The position numbers were made by a program, and so were the translations under genes. Positions 53,000 to 61,131 of a stretch of DNA of 64,000 bases are shown piece by piece; position 1 is the stretch's first letter; each line of letters starts with the position of its first letter. Origin of the DNA: an uncultured bacterium (GTDB lineage Bacteria > Bacillota > Clostridia > Lachnospirales > Lachnospiraceae); the NCBI GenBank assembly GCA_947073545.1, contig CAMTMP010000004.1:1-64000 (forward strand), written 5' to 3'. The notes under the pieces were generated by a model, which saw only the letters and a list, made by a program, of their open reading frames with translations, was not told where the DNA came from and made no database searches.

Positions 53000-54145
53000 T
53001 CAGCCGCCTACTGCCAGTGAGTACCGCTCCACTTCCTCCCTGACATCCTGTCTGCCCGCGATATGATTATATACATCCATCGTCACATCACTGTGGGCGT
53101 GTCCCATGAGATACTGCAGCACTTTGATGTTCATACCTTGTCTTGCCATGTTGGTGCAGGCAGTGTGCCGTAGGTTATGGGCTGAGATTCTTGGAAGAAG
53201 TTCCGCCTTGCGATGCTCTTTCTTTGCCCTAATGACTTCTTCCTTATTATACTTATCTACCACATTGTAAATCACGTTGTTGACTGCGCTTGGCATCAGC
53301 GGTCTTCCCGTCTTCGCTAGGAATATAAAATCCGAATACCCGTCTATCTCCTCTGTGCTGCGCCGTCCGAGCATAAAATTGATCTTTTTCTGCTCCAAGA
53401 AGGCTTTATACACACTCTCTGTAAACGGTATGATCCGCACGCCTGCCTTTGTCTTAGGTGTAGATACCCGGAATCCGTAGCCATCCCCCCAATCCTTATA
53501 GATAAGCTGATGATCTATGGAAAGTTCCCTGTTCTCCATGTCCACATCCGCCCATGTCAGACCGATCAGTTCCCCACATCTTAAGCCTGTATCCAATAAG
53601 ACAGTAAACATAGGCTCGTAAACATTGTAGACATTGCTTCCCTGCATAAACGAAACTAATTTCTTCTGCTGGTCTAATGTCAATATATCCTTTTCTTCCG
53701 GTGGTTTCCCATAGTCGCTGGACAATGCGTTTTTAGCCGGGTTTTTCCGAATAATATCATCATCTACTGCCATCTCCAAAGCCGGATTTAAAAGCGTATG
53801 TATCAGCTTGATCGTGCAGTAAGAATACCCTGCGCGTGACATTTTTGCATAAAACGCCTTGATATGTGATGGAAGAAGCTGTACTACCTTCAAATTCCCA
53901 ATCTCATCTTTTACATGACTATTCCACATTTTTACATAGTTACCTCGCGTGGAATCCGCTAATTCTTTTGTTGCCATGTAATAGTCGAATAGAGAATTAA
54001 CCGTCATTTTCTTTACGCTGCTATCTATTAGTATATTATCATCCAGATCCTTTGCAAGCTGCTTCTCTTTCGCTCTGAGTTCTGCCAGATCACCCGCATA
54101 GATCGTCTGGCGTTTGCCGCTCCTTACATCTATATAGCGATACAT
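53000..54145 (-). CDS. Tyrosine site-specific integrase, N-terminally shortened
   Basis: 381 residues. The SAM-like core-binding domain (about 45-130) and the catalytic domain are intact with R189 (TGLRCGEL), H323-x2-R326 (HNLRH), H349 (LMGHA) and Y359 (DVYNHI). Tn916-type relatives carry about 25-30 more residues before the segment YRYIDVRSGKRQ; here the frame begins at that point and its upstream sequence is the tail of the AIPR-like fragment, out of frame. Catalysis seems possible, arm-site binding may be impaired. It reads toward clpB. Confidence 0.85.
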   Translation of the reverse strand: MYRYIDVRSGKRQTIYAGDLAELRAKEKQLAKDLDDNILIDSSVKKMTVNSLFDYYMATKELADSTRGNYVKMWNSHVKDEIGNLKVVQLLPSHIKAFYAKMSRAGYSYCTIKLIHTLLNPALEMAVDDDIIRKNPAKNALSSDYGKPPEEKDILTLDQQKKLVSFMQGSNVYNVYEPMFTVLLDTGLRCGELIGLTWADVDMENRELSIDHQLIYKDWGDGYGFRVSTPKTKAGVRIIPFTESVYKAFLEQKKINFMLGRRSTEEIDGYSDFIFLAKTGRPLMPSAVNNVIYNVVDKYNKEEVIRAKKEHRKAELLPRISAHNLRHTACTNMARQGMNIKVLQYLMGHAHSDVTMDVYNHIAGRQDVREEVERYSLAVGG

Positions 54146-54657
54146 ATAGCATTAACAATTTCCCTGCATCTCCCAACATTCTTAAAAATATTTGCTGGAT
54201 ACGCATCTGGATAAATAGTATTCATTTTATCTATCACTTTTTCTATAATTGATGGACACCATTCTTCAACCTTTTTTTCTAAAACTGATCTATCAATCAT
54301 AGTAACACCATAATCAGGTAATTGCTTCAATTGGTGCAACATCAGATGCAAAATCAATCTATTTCCATGAACTAGTGCTAATTTATTTCTTCCTTCATAG
54401 TTTGTTTCTCTATTTTGTAAAAACCGTTCTACAATTCTCATTACTTGAATACTATTATTCATCCTAAAAGCATTTGTAGAAGCATTAAAAAGTATTTTAT
54501 ATGGTGCCTTTGTGATATCTTCTGTCAAAGCACCCACATTCCCTTTTGCAATTACAGAATAAGAAACATCATCTTGCATACATGCTTGTGCCACTATTGC
54601 TTCATCAAGGGATATCTGTTTTGCAGGATCATCCACCGTGGCGCCTGTTTTATACAA
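54130..54657 (-). pseudogene. C-terminal fragment of an AIPR-like protein
   Basis: 175 codons beginning at a TTG without SD, after upstream stops. The sequence (TGATVDDPAKQISLDEAI, KAPYKILFNASTNAFR, LALVHGNRLILHLML) resembles the C-terminal part of abortive-infection phage-resistance (AIPR) proteins, which are normally 500-700 residues. The 3' end overlaps the integrase start by 16 bp. It looks like a deletion remnant of a defence gene. The family call is tentative. Confidence 0.45.
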
Positions 54658-54699
54658 ATATAATACCTTTTATCCATAATACCCTTTATAACTTAAAAT

Positions 54700-54727
54700 A
54701 AGGAGTATTCCATACAGAACACTCCTT
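54700..54727 (-). terminator. Terminator of the Rpn-type nuclease gene
   Basis: Minus strand AAGGAGTGTT-x8-AATACTCCTT followed by ATTTTAAG; 10-bp stem with one G-U pair, 60 bp after the nuclease stop. Confidence 0.65.
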
Positions 54728-54787
54728 GCCAAAACATCATTTTTATAACAATCCAATCAAACAAATTTCTATTATTTGTTTCACTAC

Positions 54788-55585
54788 TCAAAGTTTCTTC
54801 AAAAGTATAGCCTTATCTGCATCAGATACCTTCATAGCCGTCATAGCCTGATCTGCAGACCACTTCATGGAATCCATTAAATTCTTTATGGACTCCAAAA
54901 GACTATTCAGTCTTGTATTTTCCGCATACTTCTCAACCGCTTCACACATCTTTTCCCGACCTCCTTCTTCCTTAAAATGCTTTACCCCTTTAGCCAACTC
55001 TGGATAGTACATATCCTTTGATTCCTTACAGCCAAAGTCATGCATCAATCTTCCAATCGTATCGTCTCCCTTATAGTTTCCATTTACATACACAATATGA
55101 GAACCATCATCAAATAACTCATTCGTCTCCTCAAAATGACGATTAATCGTATAGATCGGAATCCCTCGCTTAAAGATATCCGTCCGGGTAATAAACACCA
55201 TATACGAATCCTGCAACTCCGAAAACTCCTGCCCCGCTTTCAGCATCCGGGAATCCATCATGCTACTATTAAATCTGGCACGGCGTATATGCGCCCCTTC
55301 CGGTTTTTGCTGTACCTCTACATTATACTGCTTTCCCGTGCTATCCTTTGCCAGAATATCCAAACGGATATCTCGACCGCCAACCACAGGACTTTGCAAT
55401 TCTCTCTGCCCTACAACACTTACAACTTGAATATCGTCCTTTTTCAATATAATCTTTAACAGAAGCTCCGTTGCTTCTATGTTACCATCAAACACCATCG
55501 ACATCAGATCATCATCGAATAAACTCATTCCGTCAACAATCTGCTCTACAGTCCTGTTATCCTGCCGTATTTTTTCTCCAGCCAT
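54788..55585 (-). CDS. Rpn-family PD-(D/E)XK nuclease (recombination-promoting nuclease/putative transposase)
   Basis: 265 residues. The nuclease core is seen as GGRDIRLDILAKDSTG and YNVEVQQ (D72/D76, E90-V-Q92), followed by RRARFNSSMMDS and the KYAENTRLNSLLES helix typical of the family. Rpn-like proteins are DNA endonucleases that promote RecA-independent recombination or act in phage defence. It is the promoter-proximal gene of the element. A deleted second copy lies at 56768-57191, with homologous upstream DNA. Confidence 0.85.
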   Translation of the reverse strand: MAGEKIRQDNRTVEQIVDGMSLFDDDLMSMVFDGNIEATELLLKIILKKDDIQVVSVVGQRELQSPVVGGRDIRLDILAKDSTGKQYNVEVQQKPEGAHIRRARFNSSMMDSRMLKAGQEFSELQDSYMVFITRTDIFKRGIPIYTINRHFEETNELFDDGSHIVYVNGNYKGDDTIGRLMHDFGCKESKDMYYPELAKGVKHFKEEGGREKMCEAVEKYAENTRLNSLLESIKNLMDSMKWSADQAMTAMKVSDADKAILLKKL

Positions 55586-55741
55586 CTAATCACCGCCTTC
55601 TTGACTGTCTCTTCTTTTGCCATCTCATCATTAAGTTACTATTATTATATCCTATCGTGCAAGGACTCACAATCTGATTTTTCTGAAACCTCAAAATCGA
55701 AAAGCACTTACACCCAAGACACCCTCCTGCCATTCATCCGA

Positions 55742-55760
55742 TACACCATTTACTACACCA
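55742..55760 (+). promoter_or_regulatory. Putative integrase arm sites, right end
   Basis: TACACCATTT at 55742 and 55754, 12 bp apart, about 110 bp before the right core repeat. The 288 bp between the nuclease start and the core otherwise hold no gene. Confidence 0.5.
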
Positions 55761-55873
55761 TTTTCCCATAAAATGACGATTTTTGATGAGCCAAGACAAA
55801 TAGTAGAATATGCCGCAAGCCCCGTAAAACAGGCACTTACGGCACACTATGAAACAAGTCGGAACGCACCCTA

Positions 55874-55941
55874 CACTGTCAAGAGGTGAGTGCTAATTAT
55901 TTTATTAAAATTTTGCAAACCCAGTGTTTATGCGGGTTTGC
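55874..55941 (+). repeat. Attachment-like direct repeat, distal copy
   Basis: Same as 52754-52821 with three mismatches. It keeps the TTGACA box and the GAGTGCTAA arm, but the other CIRCE arm (TTAGCAC) reads CCTACAC and there is no -10 box at proper distance, so it is not a working clpB-type promoter. Confidence 0.85.
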
Positions 55942-55982
55942 GTGTCCCAGAATTTAGAATATCACCCGTTACAGCCCTCTAC

Positions 55983-56000
55983 TACACCATTACTACACCA
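55983..56000 (+). promoter_or_regulatory. Putative arm sites of a second, degenerate element
   Basis: TACACCA at 55983 and 55994, 42 bp after the core repeat: the same geometry as at the left end of the first element. This marks the distal repeat as the left end of another related element. Confidence 0.5.
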
Positions 56001-56012
56001 TTTTTTAATTTT

Positions 56013-56684
56013 AAGAGGGCAGACTCAGATTTAGATGGTATCATTATTTTATCAGAAGAAGAATATGCAAAAAAGGAAAGGAATAACACTACAGCAGAAA
56101 CAATAGATGGATTGTGTACATATGAGGGCGGATATTTTGACATTAAATATATGACAAAGCAATATTTGAAAGACTTGGCATCGAAAGGCAGCGAACCCGC
56201 CAGAAATAGTTTTATGAAAGCAAGAATATTATTTTGTAATGATGCAGAGATTGAAGATATACTGCCGCTGATTCCCGTATTCCAGAAAGCAGAAAAAGAG
56301 GAAAAATTATTATCATTTTACTCGAATTTTTGGCTTAATTATCATTATTTTCTTAAATCATGCTCAATTGACGGATATATGAAAACACACACAATAGCAG
56401 AAATTATTTACAGCATATACCGATTGATACTTCAAGAAAACGAAATTTTGTTTGATTGTAACAGACGACTGGAGCAGTAGGTTGAGTCTGTGTCTGAAAA
56501 AGCTGCTGAATTAGTAAAAATGGGGAAAAGACTTGAAATCTCTCAAAATATACAAGACGCAGACCGATTTGTGGATCGGTTTATTGAGATTACAACTTAT
56601 GTGCCGCCTAAAGACTTGGCGGTGGCGAAGCCCCCGCAGAAGGAGGAGGCTGCGGAGAGCAGCACAGAAATTGGATTACACTAG
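56013..56684 (+). pseudogene. Nucleotidyltransferase-domain protein, N-terminally truncated with nonsense codon
   Basis: The frame opens in element DNA and enters homology at KRADSDLDGIIIL, the metal-binding DxD part of a polymerase-beta-like nucleotidyltransferase; the preceding GS motif is lost. It continues with YEGGYFDIKYMTKQYL and GSEPARNSFMKARILF. An in-frame TAG at 56478-56480 separates the last 67 codons (SEKAAELVKMGKRLE). AT-rich compared with the flanks. Inactive remnant, probably of foreign origin. Confidence 0.7.
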
Positions 56685-56689
56685 CATGG

Positions 56690-57191
56690 AATATCAATCT
56701 TGCATTTTCCGCATATTTCTCAACCGCTTCGTGCATTCTTTCTCGGTCTCCGTTCCACTTTAATCTACACTAATTTACATTCTTTCAAAAGCATAGCCTT
56801 ATCTGCCTCTGATACCTTCATAGCCACCATAGCCTGCTCTGCAGACCACTTCATGGAATCCATCATACTGCTATTAAATCTGGCACGGCGTATGTGCGCC
56901 CCCTCCGGTTTTTGCTGTACCTCTACATTATACTGCTTTCCCATGCTGTCCTTTGCCAGAATATCCAAGCGGATATCCCGCCCGCCAACTACAGGACTTT
57001 GCAATTCTCTCTGTTCCACAACGCTTACAACCTGAATATCGTCTTTTTTCAGTATAATCTTTAACAGAAGCTCCGTTGCTTCTATAATTGCCATCAAACA
57101 CCATAGACATCAGATCGTCAACAAATAGACTCATGCCGTCAACAGTCTGCTCTACCGTTCTGGTGTCCTGCCGTATTTCTTCTCCAGCCAC
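56690..57191 (-). pseudogene. Second Rpn-type nuclease copy, deleted and frameshifted
   Basis: The start (MAGEEIRQDTRTVEQTVDGM) and nuclease core (GGRDIRLDILAKDSMG, YNVEVQQ) match the intact gene at 54788-55585, with a one-base frameshift near 57090. Residues equal to 113-236 are missing; the joint SSMMDS|MKWSAEQ lies at a 9-bp microhomology (ATGGATTCC). A separate fragment of the same family (GDRERMHEAVEKYAEN) is at about 56690-56750. About 110 bp upstream of the start is also shared with the intact copy. Confidence 0.8.
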
Positions 57192-57296
57192 CTGATCACC
57201 GCCTTCTTGGCTGTCTTATCTTTTGCTATCTCATCATTCAGTTACTATTATTATATCCTACCGTACAAGGACTCACAATCTGATTTTTCTGAAATC

Positions 57297-57480
57297 TGTA
57301 ACAGTTCAGCCCTCGGCTCCCTGCGCTCTTTTACCGCCTGTGCCCCATCCCATTTGTTATATGCCTTTATGATATTATCCAAAGCAGAATTGACGGCATT
57401 TACTGCATAGGGGCGCCCAAGCGTATTCGTAAAGACAAAATCGGAGATTCCCTCAACCTCCTGCATCTTCTTAATAGCCT
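57297..57480 (-). pseudogene. Integrase gene remnant
   Basis: Minus-strand codons (EVEGISDFVFTNTLGRPYAV, then VNSALDNIIKAYNKW and REPRAELL) align with residues 266-317 of the integrase at 53000-54145. The fragment stops exactly at a copy of the 15-bp dispersed repeat (57297-57311), where nuclease-upstream DNA begins. Remnant of a second integrase. Confidence 0.75.
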
Positions 57481-57531
57481 TGCGTTTTGATAAAGCAATC
57501 TCAAAAAAGCAAGTTCAATCCCAAGACCTTA

Positions 57532-58500
57532 TTAACCCCGAAGCTCCCCCGCAAAATATTCGCCAATATTCGCGAGAAGCTTTAACACATCCCGCTTCAT
57601 CACTTCCGGAAAAGTACGCAGTACCGGAGCCGTTTCAAAACTCAGAACTCCGTCAAAGTGAATTCTCTCAAGTCCTCTCAGGAATCCCTTCCAATCCGTA
57701 GACGGCAGGCTTTCTCTGCCCTTTGTAAACGTAAAGGGCATCTGATGCAAATCCCCAATGCCGTCATTATCATGAATATGCAGCACCTTCAGCCTGTCTC
57801 CCAGCGTTACAATAAAATCCTCAAAGTCTATCCCAATCAAATTTGCATGTCCTGTATCAAAACAGAATCCCAGCACCTCAGCCTTGTATTTCGCGTTCAT
57901 CGCATCGATTCTCCGCGCCGCTTTCTCTGCATCACAGCAGGGCCCCTCTACCAAATGATTCCCTGCACTGCAATACAGATTCTCAATGCAAATAGTGATG
58001 CCGCGCTCCTTTGCGATTGGTGCCAGAAAATCAAGAAACTCTTCTGTCCTCTTCCACTCCGCATCCTCAGAGCCCAAATAATGCGCCAGCTTAAAGCCAT
58101 GCACAACTATGTATGGACAACGCAGAAAAGCACAGATCTCCATGCTCTTCGGCGCCACTGTCTTCCACAGATACTCGTTTAGCTCTTTTGACGCGCCAGG
58201 CACATAGTTCGGATAAGGCATATGCATCTGATTTATAGTGATTCCGGTCACTCCTGCCGCCTCCTTATGCGGCGTAAAAAACCGTTCCAGCTCCTTGCAT
58301 GACCTGCCGAAGAAATCATTGACCTCAAATTGATACAGAGCAGCATTTGACAAATAAGCGTTCAAGCTGAAATCGCAGCAGGAAAAACCCGCATGCTTCA
58401 ACATCTCGAAGCCTTCCTCCGGATGCTCGTCATTGACTGCATTTTGGGTTTGCACCCCAATTAGCAGTCTTTTCTTACCATCACATATTTTCTCTGTCAT
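57532..58500 (-). CDS. TIM-barrel sugar-phosphate isomerase/epimerase (AP-endonuclease-2 fold)
   Basis: 322 residues, xylose-isomerase-like barrel. Probable divalent-metal ligands are kept: E173 (CIENLY), D215 and H218 (CFDTGHAN), H241/H243 (LHIHDND) and E289 (SFETAP); H93 and H134 may also be near the site. These enzymes isomerise or epimerise ketoses, inositols or related sugars. It is the last gene of the glycan-type operon running left from the window edge. The upstream gene is a paralog that lost the metal site. Exact substrate unknown. Confidence 0.85.
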   Translation of the reverse strand: MTEKICDGKKRLLIGVQTQNAVNDEHPEEGFEMLKHAGFSCCDFSLNAYLSNAALYQFEVNDFFGRSCKELERFFTPHKEAAGVTGITINQMHMPYPNYVPGASKELNEYLWKTVAPKSMEICAFLRCPYIVVHGFKLAHYLGSEDAEWKRTEEFLDFLAPIAKERGITICIENLYCSAGNHLVEGPCCDAEKAARRIDAMNAKYKAEVLGFCFDTGHANLIGIDFEDFIVTLGDRLKVLHIHDNDGIGDLHQMPFTFTKGRESLPSTDWKGFLRGLERIHFDGVLSFETAPVLRTFPEVMKRDVLKLLANIGEYFAGELRG

Positions 58501-58557
58501 ATTATTTTGCTCCTATTTTTATCATAACGAAGGCATATCTGCAGACATAATCTGCAA

Positions 58558-59793
58558 TTACCTTTTCGTACGACAATTGTCAGGCTTCTTTTCCAGCCTG
58601 TCATAATGAAAAGATGGCATGTATTCATCACTGAAATACTCAATATTCTCTATCCCCATCGCTCTTAGCTGTGCTTCAATCTCGCGGTAGTAAATATTAC
58701 ATATAAATACACCGCAGTCCGCCGGGAGATGTTGCAATATTTTCGGATTTTTTACCGCCAATCCCTCAAATGTGGTATCCCACAGCTTTGGGTTATTATC
58801 GCACGCGTAAATGGGGGGATATTTTTCCCCATAACATTTTATGTATGCGCGGCACATATTTCCGGCGCCAAAGAGAACTATTTTTCCGTACTTTTTCAGA
58901 TTTTGTTCTATCTCTATCTGCCATTTGACATAGTCTGCCGTTTCCTTGACAAGCTTATATAACACAGGTCTGAGAAGAGGAGAAAATGCACTGTATGTAC
59001 TTGAAAAATCAACGGCAAGCTCACCGTCAAAGCTGATATCCCTCAACCCCCTGATAAGCCCGAGCCAGTCTGCACCGGAACCGGCACATGTAAACGGGAG
59101 CATTGCCACATTGCTCTTGCTATCGCAATCCCTTAGTATTACTGCTTTAATCCGCTTTCCGAGCCCAGCTATAAAGGTATGCGTATCGATTCCACAAATA
59201 TTACACACACCGAAATCCACGCAAAACCCAAACGCGTCATATCCAAGCTCACTATTTAGCCTGTCTAACCACATGATCGCTTTACCCGCCTCTGCACAGA
59301 ATCCCCGCACCATATGTCCGCCTGTCATCCTCACCTGATTCTTTAACAGCAAAGTCACCCCGTATCCATATGCCTGCCGTGCAATTCTTACAAAACATTC
59401 ATACATCAGCTTCTTCTGTTCTTCGTCTTTTTCGATCTCAAATGGCGGCTCTATAAGCAGCATCCGACATCCGGCCCTCTTACAAAGTACAAGGCATTCT
59501 AAAGCCAAAGCCTCCGTTGCCGAATAAGCATCATATCCCGCCGCATCTGGCCAAGCGCATGAAATCCGTAAAAATGCTATCTGAATATTATTTTCTCCAC
59601 ACTTTTCAATCAGGCTCCCATAGCGCTCTCTGGTTATTTCAATCAGTTCCTTATTCTTTTGCTCTGTTTCCGCAGGCTCGGATGGTTTTACATGCACCGG
59701 CATGAAAATCCTGTTTATGCCTGCGTCCCTCAGATCGATTATGCCCTGATTTGGTCTTTCTATATTAATAATACTCTGACAGCTTACATTCAT
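58558..59793 (-). CDS. TIM-barrel pseudo-isomerase fused to a Rossmann module
   Basis: 411 residues. Residues 1-290 are a paralog of the next gene (shared GID-x3-FI-x2-LG-R, MLPFT/MPFT, DW-x3-RGL and FDG). The metal ligands are replaced: E173 by K151, H218 by V196, H241/H243 by I219/R221, E289 by D262. Residues about 300-395 form a small Rossmann-like domain (KIVLFGAGNMCRAY, CDNNPKLW, VFICNIYYREIEAQL), similar to modules in the two upstream proteins. A binding or scaffold role in the pathway is more likely than metal-dependent isomerisation. Confidence 0.75.
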   Translation of the reverse strand: MNVSCQSIINIERPNQGIIDLRDAGINRIFMPVHVKPSEPAETEQKNKELIEITRERYGSLIEKCGENNIQIAFLRISCAWPDAAGYDAYSATEALALECLVLCKRAGCRMLLIEPPFEIEKDEEQKKLMYECFVRIARQAYGYGVTLLLKNQVRMTGGHMVRGFCAEAGKAIMWLDRLNSELGYDAFGFCVDFGVCNICGIDTHTFIAGLGKRIKAVILRDCDSKSNVAMLPFTCAGSGADWLGLIRGLRDISFDGELAVDFSSTYSAFSPLLRPVLYKLVKETADYVKWQIEIEQNLKKYGKIVLFGAGNMCRAYIKCYGEKYPPIYACDNNPKLWDTTFEGLAVKNPKILQHLPADCGVFICNIYYREIEAQLRAMGIENIEYFSDEYMPSFHYDRLEKKPDNCRTKR

Positions 59794-59860
59794 AATTACA
59801 GCCTTGCTCTCCTCTCATGCTCAGAACGGCATCCTTCTTTCATCCTTATCCGTCGTTTCT

Positions 59861-61117
59861 TTACTCCGTATAGTTTATAAATTCTGCCCCGCAGTCGAGA
59901 ATATTTTCAGAGCCATAGTCTCTGCACCAGGTAATGTCTTTCCTTACAACCTTTGCCGGAATCCCCACAGCCATACAATTATTGGGAATCTTGGACTTTA
60001 CCAGGCTGCGTGCGCCTATAATACTACTGTCTCCTATCCTTGTCCCGTACAAAACCATCACTCCCTCCCCAAGCCATACGTGTTTTCCAAGCACAATACT
60101 CCTTGTCTCATTAATTTCCTGTGATGTGTTAATGTTTTTTCCCGTGCGAACGTCAAATATGCTGTGTCCGTCATTGGTAAGCAGACACACATTACTTGAA
60201 AACATGGCATCCTCTCCGATTGTCAGAGATGTACCGGGACAAACCGCCACTACTCCGCCAATTCCCTTACTGCACCCATTTTCAATGATGCATTTTGCAT
60301 CTGAACCTACGTTTATTCGATTGCTATAGGAAAACGCGCACCCATTTCCAATGCGGCATTCCGCATTTTCATATACCAGCACCTCGCTTTTTGTAATAAA
60401 TATACATTTATTTCCAATTTCACATTTCGCTCCCTCGCACAGTACACAGCTAAATTCATTTGTTTGAAGCCTGTCTCCCACGCACAGTCTGGCCCCGTCT
60501 CCCACTTCAAAGTTTCCGTCAATCACGCACTTCTCTCCGAACGATATCTCCGCATTGTCCCCCACTTTCATATGCGCCGTATAAGTGCTCTTTTCCATTG
60601 TGATGATGGAGTCGCTGCCGATATACATATAGGAGGTATCATTTTGTACTTTTACCCCTCCCACTATCCTTACGCATGAATTTTTGCCATCAAAAACAAT
60701 TTTTATATTTCTATGGTTTCCGATAATCCGGTTTCCCCTGTTATCCTCATAATAATCTTCTCTCTCGGATACAACGCAGTCATTATAGTAATAATAGTCT
60801 GTTTCAGAATAGCCGCATTTCTGCATATGTTCCTTTATGCTGTGATAATATGCCACGGGAATGACGACGAAATATTCTTTCGCCTTTCCGTCTATGCAGC
60901 TGGTTGGATATATTGTCTGATTGTCAATTTTCATAAGGTCGCTGTCGATAAATCCATGCACCCTCATACGATACTTATCTTCCAAAATATCACGTATTTT
61001 CCAGGACACACCATAATCGCCCCATATAATGACCGCTCTTCCCTCGGCAAGCTCTGCCGCTTTTTGACATATTGTATATATCCATTCATTTCTCTTGCTT
61101 TGTGTTTCTGTATCCAT
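59861..61117 (-). CDS. Rossmann module plus left-handed beta-helix acyltransferase
   Basis: 418 residues. The N-terminal module (about 25-115: AVIIWGDYGVSWKI, GFIDSD, YFVVIPVAYYHSIKEHM) resembles PglD-like sugar-nucleotide-binding domains. From about 130 to 400 hexapeptide repeats build a left-handed beta-helix (NAEISFGEKCVIDG, GKHVWLGEGVMVLYG, IGARSLVKSKIPNNCMAVG), as in O- or N-acetyltransferases acting on sugars. H-containing GKHVWLG is a candidate catalytic region. It lies 14 bp after the 771-aa fusion gene. Probably acetylates a surface-glycan precursor. Confidence 0.8.
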   Translation of the reverse strand: MDTETQSKRNEWIYTICQKAAELAEGRAVIIWGDYGVSWKIRDILEDKYRMRVHGFIDSDLMKIDNQTIYPTSCIDGKAKEYFVVIPVAYYHSIKEHMQKCGYSETDYYYYNDCVVSEREDYYEDNRGNRIIGNHRNIKIVFDGKNSCVRIVGGVKVQNDTSYMYIGSDSIITMEKSTYTAHMKVGDNAEISFGEKCVIDGNFEVGDGARLCVGDRLQTNEFSCVLCEGAKCEIGNKCIFITKSEVLVYENAECRIGNGCAFSYSNRINVGSDAKCIIENGCSKGIGGVVAVCPGTSLTIGEDAMFSSNVCLLTNDGHSIFDVRTGKNINTSQEINETRSIVLGKHVWLGEGVMVLYGTRIGDSSIIGARSLVKSKIPNNCMAVGIPAKVVRKDITWCRDYGSENILDCGAEFINYTE

Positions 61118-61131
61118 TTTCTTTCCCCTCT

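Larger units (their letters stand above)
52754..55941. mobile_element. Small integrative element at the clpB promoter
   Basis: A 3.1-kb segment bounded by 68-bp direct repeats (52754-52821 and 55874-55941, three mismatches, no gaps). It contains a tyrosine integrase, an AIPR-like fragment and an Rpn-type nuclease, all on the minus strand. Paired TACACCA motifs spaced 11-12 bp lie just inside both ends, as expected for integrase arm sites. The integrase N-terminus is shortened, so mobility is doubtful. Confidence 0.75.

Noticed and set aside
52754..55941. tRNA gene as integration target of the element
   Set aside because: No tRNA-like sequence lies at either repeat; the only tRNA is at position 2-76.
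55874..55941. Heat-shock promoter driving the element genes from the distal repeat
   Set aside because: The TTGACA box is present but no -10 box lies 16-18 nt away and one CIRCE arm is lost, so a working promoter is unlikely.
55890..56010. N-terminal 40 codons of the frame before the nucleotidyltransferase remnant
   Set aside because: They translate the attachment repeat and arm sites, not a protein domain. The same peptide arises at the other repeat copy (52770).
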